Below, piece by piece: positions 24,906 to 36,790 of a stretch of 64,000 nucleotides of DNA; position 1 is the first letter of the stretch; each line of letters begins with the position of its first letter. A program made the translations under genes and the position numbers. Source of the DNA: Malus domestica (taxonomy: Eukaryota > Streptophyta > Magnoliopsida > Rosales > Rosaceae); assembly GCF_042453785.1 (NCBI RefSeq), contig NC_091670.1, positions 2,418,001-2,482,000 on the forward strand. The letters are read 5' to 3'. The notes below the pieces were generated by a model, which was not told where the DNA came from, made no database searches, and saw nothing but the letters and a program-made list of their open reading frames with translations.

Positions 24906-25898
24906 GAGTGTGCCATTACTATCTAAAACCAGCATACTAAAAGTTATTCGGGCATGAATAAACCGGTTACTTGCACCCCTAGTTACCTGAACTTCTTCGA
25001 TTAAGGGATTGTTTATAGAGGGGTTAAGTTCACAAAAAGTTCTTTTCTTTGCCTTGGGATCATAGACTTTTGGTTAATGTAATATGCCCTTTTAACATGA
25101 ATTAAGAACAAAGGAAAAGATTGATTTGTTGAAGTTATTGAGCCGAAGCAAAGTAAAGCAAATGTAAAGAACGTTAAATGATAACTTTGGAAACTAAAAT
25201 ACTAGTAAGTAAATGATGGAAATAACTTGTAATGAAAGTGCAAGGTATTTAAAGGCAGAAATTAACACAACAATGCATAAATATTAAAGGTTCGGGCACG
25301 TTTCAACATCTTCTGGCATTGTTAGTTCCTTGCCGGGCACACCTTCTCCAATTTAAAAGGTAAAAGCTTCAAAACAATAACAATTGAAATCGATACCACA
25401 AAAAGAATGCAACAGAGCTAAAACTAAAACGAAAAGATGACTTTGTCTACAAAAGGAATGTAAAGAAAGTGATAGAGCTTTTAGGAGCCTTTTATGGGAG
25501 TTGATTTGAATGTCCTTCTTATCTGGTCCTACCGCCGCTTTTATAGAGTTTACTTCTCGATGAATTAAGCTTTTAACTCCTTGATGCATCCCTTTTCTTG
25601 CCAAGTGGTTGATGAGACTGCTAGTAGAGGGTGAATTCTCACTTGATCCCCTTGAAATGACAAGTGTTTGCCCCTAAAAGTGCTTTCCCGTCTGAAATAT
25701 CTTCTCTGTAACACCCCATAGTCTGATTATTCTTATAGGTTTGTCGCCCATAGCTACCATGTCATATTAATATTTAAATCTTGGGGCGAGCTATTGTCCA
25801 CATCTCCTGAAATTAAAGACCCAATAAGTTCTCTAAGGTTTTACGTGGGTTTGGGTCGCGACGCAAGCCCAATGTCCATTTTGGGTTCAAACAGAACA
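24906..25898. other. No gene recognised
   Basis: Low-complexity intergenic sequence. TGTAACACCCCATAG at 25708 looks like the start of another LTR, but no matching end was found. Confidence 0.3.
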
Positions 25899-26182
25899 AC
25901 TTAGAAGATATAGGGAAAACAATGAGAGGAAAAATCTAAATAACAAAGGTGAAAACAGAGTAAAATCCGGATCTCAAAGAGCTTTGTATTTTTTTTTTAA
26001 TTTAAAAGAGGAAATTAGAAGCCACTTAGTATTACGATTTAGTGGTATCAGTTATATGTAACTAAGAAGATATAGTGAAAGCAATGAGAGGGAAAATCTA
26101 AATGAAAAAGGTGAAAACAAAGTAAAATGCGGAACTCAAAGAGCTTTGTATTTTTTTAAATCAAAAGAGGAAATTAGAAGTC
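25899..26182. repeat. Local direct duplication, period about 162 bp
   Basis: The sequence from 25899 (ACTTAGAAGATATA) restarts at 26061 with many small differences, including the phrase CAAAGAGCTTTGTATTTTTT. The first copy carries the head of the SINE whose full copy follows the second, so the duplication happened after the SINE arrived. Confidence 0.65.
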
Positions 26183-26352
26183 ATTTAGTATTACGGCCTA
26201 ATGGTATCAGTTATAAGTAAGAAGTCTTAGATTCAATTCTCGTCAAAAGCAAATTTGAGTAACATTATTATAGTTAACCCAGTGTAAGGCTTAGCCCACC
26301 TCCCTCTAATGTGAATAATATCGTTCGTTTGTTATTAAAAAAAAGAAAAAAA
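26183..26352 (+). mobile_element. tRNA-derived SINE copy
   Basis: Begins TTAGTATTACGGCCTAATGG, carries a weak B-box-like GATTCAATTCTC, a body shared with 37405-37570 and 45345-45515, a conserved 3' part (CCACCTCCCTC, GTGAATAATATCG) and an A-rich tail. The better-preserved copy at 37405 has GTTCGATTC, matching the RNA polymerase III B box. Confidence 0.6.
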
Positions 26353-27369
26353 AAGAGGAAATTAGAAAATTTATTTTGTGGGAAAAAAAATTAAAAAAAA
26401 AAAAGAAAAAAGGGAAAAAAGAAATTGATCTAAAAACATCTTCAAAGGAGATTTTAAATTTTAAACATAAAATATAAATTTGAAAGCATAAATGACATTT
26501 TAATTTAAAAAAAATATTCTCAATCTCATATGTCAAATCAAACTATTATTTATTACGTTAATTAAATATTTTTAAAATAATAATAATAACTATTTTTTAA
26601 TCAATTAAAAATAAATTTGGGTTAGGGTCAATTAAATAATATTCACGCACACTGTGTGTATGGCATATGGAAGTACTAATTCTAATTTACTGTTAAGAGA
26701 GAGCCCGTTGAATTCCTAATTACCGTTAGTGAGAGGGCAGCTTGGGTCAGTTGGTGCTTCTCAAAACTGCTTCCGCAAAGAAGCAATGGGAAGATTTGAA
26801 TGAAACTTTCAAAAGGCCGAAATTACCCCCCAGAATTTACAAATTATAACACTACCCTAACTCGGCTTTCTTTGGCTTCTTGGAGCAAACGGTCCTAGAA
26901 TTTGCTCAATAATTTATCATATATGACCGAAACTTAGTCTCGAATTTCACAAATGTCAGTTTTTTTTTATATAAAAAAATATTAATTATAGCAAAAAAAA
27001 CACACTTGAATAAACTTAAATACCGTAAAAATTAACTCTCAGTTACAATATACCTGAAGTTCTTAGATATTAGAGTCAATTTTTAACCTAACTCACAAGG
27101 AAAGTCTCTACACCATGGAAATGTCAAAAACACTAACCAATATCAGTCAGCGCCAAATTTTACTTCGTTCATGGAGGATGAAAAAAAAAATAGGACAGCA
27201 ATCCCCCAACATGGTATGGGTACGTACTTTTGACCAAATTAGGGTTGTAATCCCCCCCAACTTAGGTAAATCAACATATGTCGGTCAGAGGAGTTTAATG
27301 GAACTCTTTGGCTTGCTTTCACCAATGATTTCTTTTCATTGCAGAAATTGTTAATATTTTCTTAATTTC
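26353..27369. other. AT-rich stretch, no gene seen
   Basis: Homopolymer-rich spacer. A short frame at 27115-27354 has no paralogue in the other units and no recognisable domain. Confidence 0.4.
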
Positions 27370-28655
27370 CTTTTCCACCCACTTGAATCAACTTCATGAA
27401 ATCTAATTTTTGACGATCACTAGAATTCAATTGTTATGTATGTGATATCGGCAGGGTTAGATCAAACAGAGCTTTACTTTTTCGCTAAGATCAAATAGAA
27501 TTGATTTTTTTCTGATTTGCAATGCCCTTTTATTAATGGCAGAACTGATTCTATTGTTGAAACTCCTTTGGCTAAAGTGTTGTAATGAGCAGCCACAGAT
27601 ACGACACTATCTTCAAGTGATGATGATCTTTACCACCTTATTTAGTCATTCTGGAGAAAATGTATTCGAAAAAAATAAAAAACAAATAAAGGATGAGGTG
27701 AAATGGCCAGCTTAATAATTTTCTTCCCTTTTTTTTGAAGCGCATCTGGGAAACCTATTGAAAATTTGGGTAAATTTACAAACAAGAAACACTAATGCAA
27801 CTTGGCACAAATAGCAGTATTTCAAAACAAAAGCGGAATTTCTCACTACAATTGAATGTCTTCAGAGTTTTAGCAATTAATTAGGTCACTAAATTAATTG
27901 AGCTATTTTCACTGAGTTTCTATGAATTATAAATTAATCGGATCACTATAAAATTACAAAATGAGCCACCGTGCCCCTCAGATAGTGTTATTTGAGATAG
28001 AATCTATTATACTTTGATTCGTGAAGACAACAAAATGACGAAATGACGGAATGTGTGAATTGAAAATGAATTGAACACATAACTCATTATCTCTTAGTTC
28101 AAGAAGAGACATGAAAACCTTACAACCGTAGAGAAGAAAAATAATCGTACGGGACAAAGACAATACACAATTATAGATATTTCAGTAATCAATTCAAAAC
28201 ATAAATCTCATTCTACTTACAGTCCTTTTGAATCATGTGCCCTGCTTCAGTTGCCTTACCAAACAGGATAAAAGTCTTATCCAAGGCAATCCCTCCTAAT
28301 CCTGTGTAACAAACGGGTCCAAAATACTCCATCCAAGTTCTACCCACCACACAAACAAGCAGGCCCAGTTCTTGTGCGACATAGCAAACTCTTAACTTGG
28401 GACCTAAAATTGGGTTTTCGTCGATCAATCAAATGGAGCGATTTTCCCTCTCATATCGCTCCGTCTCCCAGTCCCTCTCTCTCATTCATTCGACTGGTTG
28501 AAGCTTTCAAGTATCAAGATTGGCAGAAGCATCCGCAGAAATCCAGAGGGGAAGACAATCCTGGTACTACTTTATCACTGTTTCTCTGTAATTTTCCCGA
28601 GAAAGTTTACGCCTTTCATTTTCCCGAGAAAGTTTCTGCATTTGGGTTTACAGCA
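27370..28655 (+). promoter_or_regulatory. LecRK-C upstream region
   Basis: Collinear with 10265-11547. The reading frame of LecRK-C stays open upstream for 94 codons to an ATG at 28374, but that extension is not signal-peptide-like and contains a repeated AAAGTTT/CCCGAGAA stretch, so I treat it as 5' UTR and promoter. Confidence 0.45.
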
Positions 28656-30758
28656 ATGCATTCATCTCGTCCATTTCTCTTCTGGGTCCTTTTCTTTTTC
28701 GTCTCCAACCTCAGTTTCCCTTCGCTTTCTGTCCCGTTCTTGCCTGCGACGAACAATAACCTCACCCTCTTCGGCGACGCTTCCATCACCAACAACGCGA
28801 TTAGTCTCACTCAAGAACTCACCACCTGCCCCTCCTCTTCCCCTTCTGCTTCTTCTGGGGTTGGAAGAGCATTTTACGCCTACCCAATTCGGTTTCTTGA
28901 CTCGAAAACCAACGCCACTGCCTCTTTCTTGTGCCGATTCTCTTTCTCAATCACCCCAAGTTCCCCATTGTGTTCTTCTGGAGATGGCATTGCGTTTGTG
29001 ATCATCCCCGATGTCGATTCTCTGGGATCATCCAGAGGGGGGTATATGGGACTTCCGGAGCCATCCTCAGTGTCGAAAGAATCGTTCTTCGCTGTGGAAT
29101 TCGATACTAGGTTTGATCCTATGGTTGGTGACATCAATGGGAACCACATTGGTGTTGATTTGAACACAGTTGTGTCTGTTGCCTGTGTTGATGTTGTTTC
29201 AAGAGGGATTGATTTGACAAGTGGGAGGGAGATTACTGCTTGGATTGAGTACAGGGATGCTGTCAAGATGATTCGGGTTTGGGTCGGATACTCGTCAACT
29301 AGGCCTCCAACGCCTGTTCTTGTTGCTCAGATTGACCTCTCCAACCAGTTCAAGGAGTTCATGCATGTCGGTTTCTCGGCCTCGAATGGGCAGGGCTCTT
29401 CAGTTCACGTTGTTGACAGGTGGAGATTCAAGACTTTCGGGTCTCTTCCACCTGGGAATCCTACAGATACCTTTGAAGAAGGGGACTGCTTCATGTGCTC
29501 TTCACCAGAAGATTCAAGTACCAAAAGCAGCCCGGAAAATCGTTCCCATGAAAGAAAAACAAAGATTGTGGAGATGGCTCTTGGGTTGGGAGGGTTAGCT
29601 GCATTTGTTGTCTCCATAATCGCATTTGTTTTTGTCATTTGTTTTGTGTGTGTGAAGAAGAGAATGGTCACTGCCAGAGGGAGCAGAGAGGGCAAAACTT
29701 GTAGAGTTGAGGCGAATAAAGTTCCGACGAGTTTGTCTCTTGCAGAGATAAGATCGGCGACAATGGGGTTTAACCGACACAGGGTTGTCGGGGAAGGGGC
29801 ATCAGCTAAGGTTTATAAAGGGTCTCTGTCCTCTGGTGGAGAAGTGGCAGTGAAAAGGTTTGAGAGGGTTGATGGGATCGGTAGTCTGCGTAATCCTTTT
29901 ACTACGGAGTTTGCAACTATGGTGGGTTGTTTGCGGCACAAGAATCTGATCCAGCTTCATGGGTGGTGCTGTGAGGGTAATGAGTTGGTCCTGGTGTACG
30001 AGTACATGCCCAACGGAAGCCTCAACAAAGTTCTTCACAAAAGCTTCAATTCAGCAGTTGTTCTGTCCTGGAAGCAAAGACTTAATATAGTTCTTGGAGT
30101 CGCTTCTGCTCTTGCATATCTTCACGAGGAGTGTGAGAGGCAAATAATTCACAGAGATGTCAAAACTTGCAACATAATGCTCGATGCAGATTTTAACGCC
30201 AAACTAGGGGATTTTGGTCTAGCAGAAGTGTATGAGCATAGTTCAATCATTGCAAGAGAAGCAACTATACCAGCTGGTACAATGGGATATCTTGCTCCGG
30301 AATACGTTTATTCAGGTGTTCCAACTGTTAAAACTGATGTTTACAGCTTTGGTGTGGTGGTGTTAGAGGTGGCAACGGGAAGAAAGCCGGTGGAGGATGA
30401 TGGAACAGTGGTTGTTGATTGGGTTTGGAGCATGTGGGAAAAGGGGAAACTGATTGAAGCTGCTGATCTGAGGTTGATGGGGAACTTTGATATGGTAGAG
30501 ATGGAGAGGATGCTGATGACTGGACTTGCTTGTGTGCACCCAAACCATGTGAAGAGGCCAACGGTGAAGGAAGCTGCAAGGATTCTTAAAGGCGAAACGC
30601 CTCTTCCTCTGCTGCCACCAAGAAAACCAAGGGTAAGCCTTCGCCCTGTTTATCCTGATGAATGTGAAGAAATCCCGCTTTGTGGTGGTGTTCGGCCAAG
30701 TCTTGAACTTGATGATGTACAATATTTGACTCCGAAGAGCCACTTTGGCAAGGATTAG
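28656..30758 (+). CDS. LecRK-C: intact L-type lectin receptor-like kinase
   Basis: A single-exon 700-aa protein. A signal peptide (MHSSRPFLFWVLFFF, about residues 1-24) is followed by a legume-lectin ectodomain (about 28-275, with FCxSSGDGIAF-type and AVEFDTRFDP core motifs), a transmembrane segment (about 308-330, then VKKR stop-transfer), and a Ser/Thr kinase: glycine loop GEGASAKV about 377, HRDVKTCN about 497, DFGLAE about 518, LAPEY about 548. It is an RD-type kinase with all key motifs. The family acts at the plasma membrane and several members bind extracellular nucleotides or act in immunity; the ligand here is unknown. The ATG at 28656 was chosen over in-frame 28374 because it begins the signal peptide and is conserved in LecRK-B. 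The end [17 protein letters not shown] resembles the LecRK-S type, not certain. It faces TNL-C. Confidence 0.9.
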   Translation: MHSSRPFLFWVLFFFVSNLSFPSLSVPFLPATNNNLTLFGDASITNNAISLTQELTTCPSSSPSASSGVGRAFYAYPIRFLDSKTNATASFLCRFSFSITPSSPLCSSGDGIAFVIIPDVDSLGSSRGGYMGLPEPSSVSKESFFAVEFDTRFDPMVGDINGNHIGVDLNTVVSVACVDVVSRGIDLTSGREITAWIEYRDAVKMIRVWVGYSSTRPPTPVLVAQIDLSNQFKEFMHVGFSASNGQGSSVHVVDRWRFKTFGSLPPGNPTDTFEEGDCFMCSSPEDSSTKSSPENRSHERKTKIVEMALGLGGLAAFVVSIIAFVFVICFVCVKKRMVTARGSREGKTCRVEANKVPTSLSLAEIRSATMGFNRHRVVGEGASAKVYKGSLSSGGEVAVKRFERVDGIGSLRNPFTTEFATMVGCLRHKNLIQLHGWCCEGNELVLVYEYMPNGSLNKVLHKSFNSAVVLSWKQRLNIVLGVASALAYLHEECERQIIHRDVKTCNIMLDADFNAKLGDFGLAEVYEHSSIIAREATIPAGTMGYLAPEYVYSGVPTVKTDVYSFGVVVLEVATGRKPVEDDGTVVVDWVWSMWEKGKLIEAADLRLMGNFDMVEMERMLMTGLACVHPNHVKRPTVKEAARILKGETPLPLLPPRKPRVSLRPVYPDECEEIPLCGGVRPSLELDDVQYLTPKSHFGKD

Positions 30759-32401
30759 TAGCTCATAATAGATCAAGTAACTTCAATTTAAGAGTAGGAT
30801 TTCAGTGCAGTTTGTAACAGAGAAATTAGGAGTTTTTTGTTGACTGGGGATCTTGGGGAATCCTATTCAGTTGCTTCAGTTAATTTGTAGATTTTGTAGT
30901 CCGAAATTGTGTTTGATGTCGTATAGAAATTAAAAGCTCAGAGTGTTTAGCAGAACTTTTCCTTGTCTGTTTAATCATGATTGGCATTGTCTCAAGCATT
31001 TTGTTATTATAGCAGATGGACTTATTAATTCAAATGATGTTCGAAAGATTGAGTTAAACTTCATGCTGTAGGCTGCAGCAGATTGATATGGGTTTTTGAT
31101 TTTCGTATCAAATGTGAAGCCTAAACAGTATTTGAATCCTATATGACGATGATGATACATTGAATGATCAAGAGCAGGATTAATGTCCCCTTACCTGGTA
31201 GAGCCGCTAAGATAGGATTGACATGTTCTAACTCACAAACAAAATGCATAATGATTTAAGTTTCCATTCGTTACAAAAGCATTTTTACATTAGCTCATGG
31301 ACTTGATATTTTAAATGATGTTCGAAAGATTGAATTAAGTTCCTTTTGAATTTGTTATTTGTTAACTTGATGTTGTAGCTAAAAAAAAATGAAATGAAAT
31401 ATCATCACGTACAACAGCAGATGACTGCAGATCGAGGCAACATTGTTTTTCCAGAAATTGAGCTTTATTCAAACTACTCATTCTCCAACAAGCACTTCCC
31501 ATGTCCTCAAATTCACTTACAAGATGTATACTGATTTACAAGTTTGTCTTGTTTTTGCGGAAGGGGCATTTGGAAACTGAACAAAATAAATTATTACTGT
31601 TTCTGGACTGCACACCAGTTTCCATTAGTTACAAAGACAGACTGAAACACGTCAATTCTTCCCTTCTACAAAAATTTGAATTGAACTCCCTGGTTTTAAC
31701 GTTAATGGTGTTTTCAGGAAATGAACCTTGTGGTTCATCCTTGTACCAGGAAGAAACATGGAGGCCAACTCTACGGCCCTTGGAAAGTCTTCATACTACT
31801 TCAAGTCCGGCCTTGTCAATTCTTCCCAAGCTTATGATGCAACTGGCCTTACTGTGAACCGAAATGAAATTAAGAAATGAAAAACTATTGCAATGAGAAA
31901 TTAAGCTTATTTTTCTTTGTTAGTGCTAGACTTTTGTATAATATTTTATATTCTGTAAGGAAGAAGAATTTGGAATTGGAATTTTAGCTTTTGGCTTTTG
32001 GATTTTTTGGGAACAGCAGAGAATTACGGAGAGAATTTAAGATGAAATGATATTTCTTCTTTCACATAACGATGGTTCGTAAGAGACTGGTTAGCAAGAT
32101 ATACTCTTAACCATCCAAATAAGTCATCTTATGAGATGCTTACCGATGATATGAGCTATGACACTGAGGGTACACATGGATTATGATCGAATAGTCCATA
32201 TTACAAGCTCAATATCAAATACTACATCAATCTAGCTAATGCCCAGATAAATTGCAAAAGTGTCTATGCATAAACATTCATTCCCCTCGCTCTTCAATAA
32301 ATATAGCCATCTTATAGCTCAAAGCAAAATATATTTTTAAATACAATTAAGATGATGCGATAAATCGATGTGACTTACTTGCATTTATTATAAGATGGTG
32401 A
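30759..32401. other. Spacer between LecRK-C and TNL-C
   Basis: 30759-31050 is the LecRK 3' flank, also seen at 2108-2350. 31545-31990 is the spacer block shared by all units. A 118-codon frame at 31501-31857 is not conserved in the other copies. Confidence 0.6.
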
Positions 32402-35400
32402 CTAGTAGTAACAATGCCTTTTGCGGATTTGTTCTGTGATGTTGCATCTAGCACTTTCAGGTCCACTTGAAGCTACCTCGTCACGACATTCATGTGTTCG
32501 CTTCAGGATTTTCAATGTTTGATTGAGCTCTTTCAAATCTTGCTTGTACACCAAACGAGCCCCACACTTCTTCACACTATTGAAGTCTGCTTTTTGTTTC
32601 CCCCCTTCAATATCATAAAGGCAAGTTTCGAATAAAAATTGTTCATGATGACAACATTCACGAGAAAAATAAAATACCCAAATGTGTTCTGACACAAGAG
32701 ACCCTATTTTACAATCCCATCGCAAAAGGCAATCCCCTAAAAACTGAATATTGAAATAATCATAATGACAAGGGGCAGTTGGATTAGCCAAGTTTTGCGT
32801 AGGATCTTGAAAAACAACACAAAAGGCAATCCCCAGCCAGTTGGTACATGATGGTGGTGGAAGCTCCACATTTATTGAATGTCCCACACTCTGATTACTG
32901 AACCACTCTGGAATTTCACTTCCAGGCCATACAACATCTGGGTCCAGTTTTTGGGAATATAGATTCAGTCCCTGTAACAAAAGAACTATTTTAGAGAGAG
33001 AGAGAGAGGGAAAGAGAGAGGGGGGAGATAAAGAGAGAGTACCTTGGTCTGAGTGGCAATTCTTCGAACCCTTGAGAGTATTGTATTGTTCCAGCCTTCA
33101 TCTTGAACCAATGCAGTGCAATTCTTGCAAGTGAAGTCAAAGTCATACAAATTGGTGAATCTGCTACTTAACTTGGATGGATCTGACAACCTTTTTAAGG
33201 AAGTACAATCTTTCACATTTACACATAATTCGCTGCTAGATGGAAGAGGTGGCAATTCTTGAAGGCTTTTGCACCCCTCCAAATCAAGATACTTGAGCTT
33301 AGAAAGGCATCTAATGCTTTCAGGTAGACTGACAAAATTATTTCCACTGAGAATCAATTCCACCAAAAAGGACAAGCAACCAATATCATCGGGGATGTCT
33401 CCTTCAGAGAGTTTACAATTACTTAGATATAACTCTTTCAATGAGCATAAACGATTTAGAGAAGACAATACCAAACCCCAACAAGGAGGATCAGGACGAC
33501 TTTTTCTGAGTCCTAACAAGCGGAGAAAGCCCCATATGTCCCTTGCTTTAGCATCCAATCCGTCAAACACAAGACGTTTGAGATTTTTCATACCTACAAG
33601 TGGCTCGGTCATAGTGGCTCCCAATTCAAGCACCTCTAAGTGATCCATGTCTCCTGGGAGTTTGTCAAGTTTTGAGCATCCCATCATATCGAGATATGTA
33701 AGAGACTTCAAATTACAAATAGCCCTTGGAAGGTTCAAGAGATTTTTGCAATTACGTAGATACAAACCCTTAAGGCCAACTAGATGTCCTATTGATGAAG
33801 GTATTTTCTCGATCGCAGTCCCTTTTAAGGAAATCAGGGACAAATTCTTCATCTGCTCTCCAAATTCTGGAATCTTTTTCACATTTGAGCAGCCATCAAG
33901 ATCGAAAGTCTCAAGAGAATCCATTTCAACCTCACTTGGGAGGCTATTAATGCTTTCACAGCCATGAAGGTACAAAACTTCAAGTCTTTTGAGGACTGCA
34001 ATAGATGGGTGAATCTCAACTAAATTCTTACAATCCCAAAGAATCAACTTCCCAAGATTTGGAATACCACTGAAATCTGGGGTACTCATTAATTTATTGG
34101 AGTAGCTAAGATCGATATATTTCAAGTTGGGTAAGTCCTGTACAACATCGATAAGATTAAAATCATATATTTAGCTTCTACAACCTTTAAGTTTATTCAA
34201 AACAATAAATAAATAATATATAGTTATTTTGTAAATGAAATAACATTTATTCAATACTACTAACCTTTTTCCCCTCCCATAGTCGAACAAGTTTGCTCTT
34301 ACGCATTTTAAGTTGAGTAAGCAAACGCAGTTGAAAGCTAGTTGGAAGAGACTTAGAATGATAGAAACTCCAATTTATAATTCTCAAGGAACATGGAAGA
34401 AATTTGGGGCCTGAAGAAAAAATCAAATTATCGAATTCCAAAAACCTCAGTCCATCCATCTTAGAGAAGGCTTCGCAATTCCATTGGCGTACCTCTTCTA
34501 CTTTGAGCAAGCGTAGGGATATGGCTTCAATAGCCCCCGTTCCCTAACAATAAAGAAAAAAAGGCAAATTAATGGCAAATTAATTTCGCATTCAAGTCTA
34601 ATATAGTGTCAAATAAAATTATATCTTCATCCAAACTTGGTATTTAACTTCTTACCGTATTCCCACCTCCTCCCTGTTAGTGTAAATGATATCGTATGTT
34701 CAAAAAAAAAAATCTTACCGAATTCGTCGTGAATATATGGTAAATGTCATTGTAGAGCCACAACCTACTGCGTAGACTAGGCTCTTTAGACTCATGACCA
34801 ATAATTGTCCATGCCATTTCTTGTATCAAATCATGCATCCACATACGTTTTAGGTGATCTTGATAGAGGAGAGATTTCTCAATTAGCGAATCTATTAGAG
34901 TACTACTAGAAATTCCAAAAGAATTATCTAGTATTTCAATTACTTGCTTGGCGTACTTCCCTTTGTGGAAACATGCAACATCGAGAAAAATTCTCTTCTC
35001 CATCTCTTCTAGTCCATCAAAACTAATTTTAAGCTTATAAAAAATTGCTGGATTAGGAATTTTTGATAGATTATCCCGTACACTATTCCAAGCATCTAGC
35101 CCTCTCTTAAACAAAGTTGACCCCAAAGTTTCAAGAGCTAATGGAAGGCCTCCAGCATAATTAACGAAATACTTAGACAGTTCCAAAAACCCATCCTCAG
35201 GCAGATTTTTCTTAAAGGCATTTTGACTAAACAGTGCAAGAGCTTCATCATCATTTAACACCTTGACGTTATGACATAATGTTATGTCATGCTGGACCAG
35301 CAAACGTTCATTTCTAGTTGTAATGATAATTCTACTTCCCATGCCAAACCAATCTTTCTTTCTAGCTAGTACTTGTAGCTGGCTTATGTCATCCACATCA

Positions 35401-36431
35401 TCAAGTACAAGAAGAACCTTTTTGTTGTGTAAGCACTTCTCGGTGTACTTGATTCCCGATTGTTGGTCCCGAATCTTTTCTTTCAACATCGGTAAAAGAA
35501 GTGTTTTTTGAAGACCACTTAGGGTAGGGTCTGCTTTAGAAACCTCTCTAACGTTGCGAAGAAAGCAATGAACATCAAAATGGTGGAAGGTTTTATCATA
35601 AACTAGCTCGGCAAGAGTAGTCTTGCCTATGCCACCCATCCCAGCTATCCCAATAAATCGAACATCATCTGCATCATAAGCTAACAACATACTTAGTTGC
35701 TCGAGTGCATAATCAGTTCCGACTAACTTCCTTGAGGAATCTAATAGCGTGAATGTAGCTTGCACTTTCCTCCACACGCTGTTGACGATTTTTTCTATGA
35801 GCTCACTTTCATCCCTACATGGTATAAAATAACCAATCAAAAAAGCATAAACGAAGAATTCAAGTTTGACTCTACTAAGACATAGGAAATTAAAGTTGTC
35901 CATGCATGCTTACTTAGATTCCTTCGAATGCCAGCCACAAATTTTGGACACTCTTTTTAGATCAGCTTTCCATTGGACCACCTTCTTTTTATCTTCGATA
36001 CTGATCAACTTTTCTTCATGCTCCAAGAAGGCTTTGGCAAAACATCCCCGTTGATTTCCAACGTCAGATGGATCCGTCTCATAAAAGACCGGCAAAACTG
36101 AGTTCCTGGCTTCCATGAATTGAAGAATGGTTGTAAGTTCGTTCAAGCACCATTTAGAAGAAGCATAGTTTGGTGAGAGAACAACGATTGCAATATGCGA
36201 TTCTTTGATCGCAGTCAGGAGCTCAAGGGAAATACTTGTTCCTCCTTCAAGCTCTCGATCGTCAAAGAAAGTAGAAATCCCTTGGCACTTGCACAGTTCA
36301 TGGTATAAATGGGATACAAAACCCTTGCGGGTGTCTACACCCCTAAAACTCAAAAACACATCATACTTCCATCGAGGAGCTGATTCATTCGAAAGAAAAG
36401 ATGCAGTAGCTCTTTGGGCGCTCAATGCCAT
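32402..36431 (-). CDS. TNL-C: intact TIR-NB-LRR immune receptor
   Basis: Five coding exons join in frame: TIR 35914-36431, NB-ARC 34719-35814, pre-LRR 34265-34543, LRR 33043-34137, C-JID 32402-32971, giving 1,185 aa. TIR: YDVFLSFRGVDTRKGFVSHL and SSKWCLNEL with the putative catalytic glutamate. NB-ARC: GMGGIGKTT, LLVLDDVD, GSRIIITTRNERLL, GLPLALETL, MHDLIQEM. The LRR exon has about a dozen plant-type repeats; the last exon carries PGSEIPEWFSNQS, typical of the post-LRR jelly-roll domain used for effector contact in ROQ1/RPP1-type receptors. It should be an intracellular effector-sensing receptor whose TIR makes NAD-derived signals. The start MALSAQ at 36431 follows a UTR acceptor. A SINE fragment duplicates the exon-2 donor (see 34663-34712). 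The best candidate for a working receptor in this window. Confidence 0.88.
34663..34712 (+). mobile_element. 5'-truncated SINE in TNL-C intron 2 at splice donor
   Basis: Fifty bases matching the 3' end of the SINE at 26296-26352 (CCACCTCC...GTAAATGATATCG plus an A tail), in antisense to TNL-C. Flanking direct repeats are TCTTACCGTATTC (34650-34662) and TCTTACCGAATTC (34713-34725), 12 of 13 identical. TNL-A and TNL-B lack the insert. The duplicated target contains the 5' splice site, so two donors now exist (exon ends 34719 and 34656). Confidence 0.85.
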
Positions 36432-36790
36432 CAGAAAAAAAAACAGTTGCTGTAAATTGGGTATTGCAAACAGTAACTGAATGAACAAGTAAAAAGATAG
36501 AAGATCAATGTTTTAAAATTTAAAAAAAAAAAATCTAAAACCTTAAATCTTCTTTTAGATGCAACTTTTATTCGTAACTGTTACATGGACTCATTGCAGT
36601 CTGATATTTGACTCAATACCAACACGTATTTGACAATTCGATTTGATCTTACAATCCTTGATAACTCAGTTTAAGCTATTGAATCATATTCAGTTACCGG
36701 AAAATGGATTCTGCAAAAAAAAAAAAAAAACTAGTAGTCAATGAACAAGTAAAACAAAAATGAGCAGGGAAAAGAAAATAGAAATTTAAA
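36432..36790. other. TNL-C leader intron, left part
   Basis: Sequence collinear with 18726-19370 upstream of TNL-B, including an acceptor just before the TIR exon. It is interrupted at 36790 by nested transposons. Confidence 0.45.

Noticed and set aside
28374..28655. N-terminal extension of LecRK-C by 94 codons
   Set aside because: It is in frame and open but puts a non-hydrophobic stretch before the signal peptide, contains a local repeat and is altered in LecRK-B.
29405..30776. Minus-strand frames of 80-137 codons across LecRK-C
   Set aside because: Shadows of the kinase gene; the same shadows occur over the dead LecRK-B.
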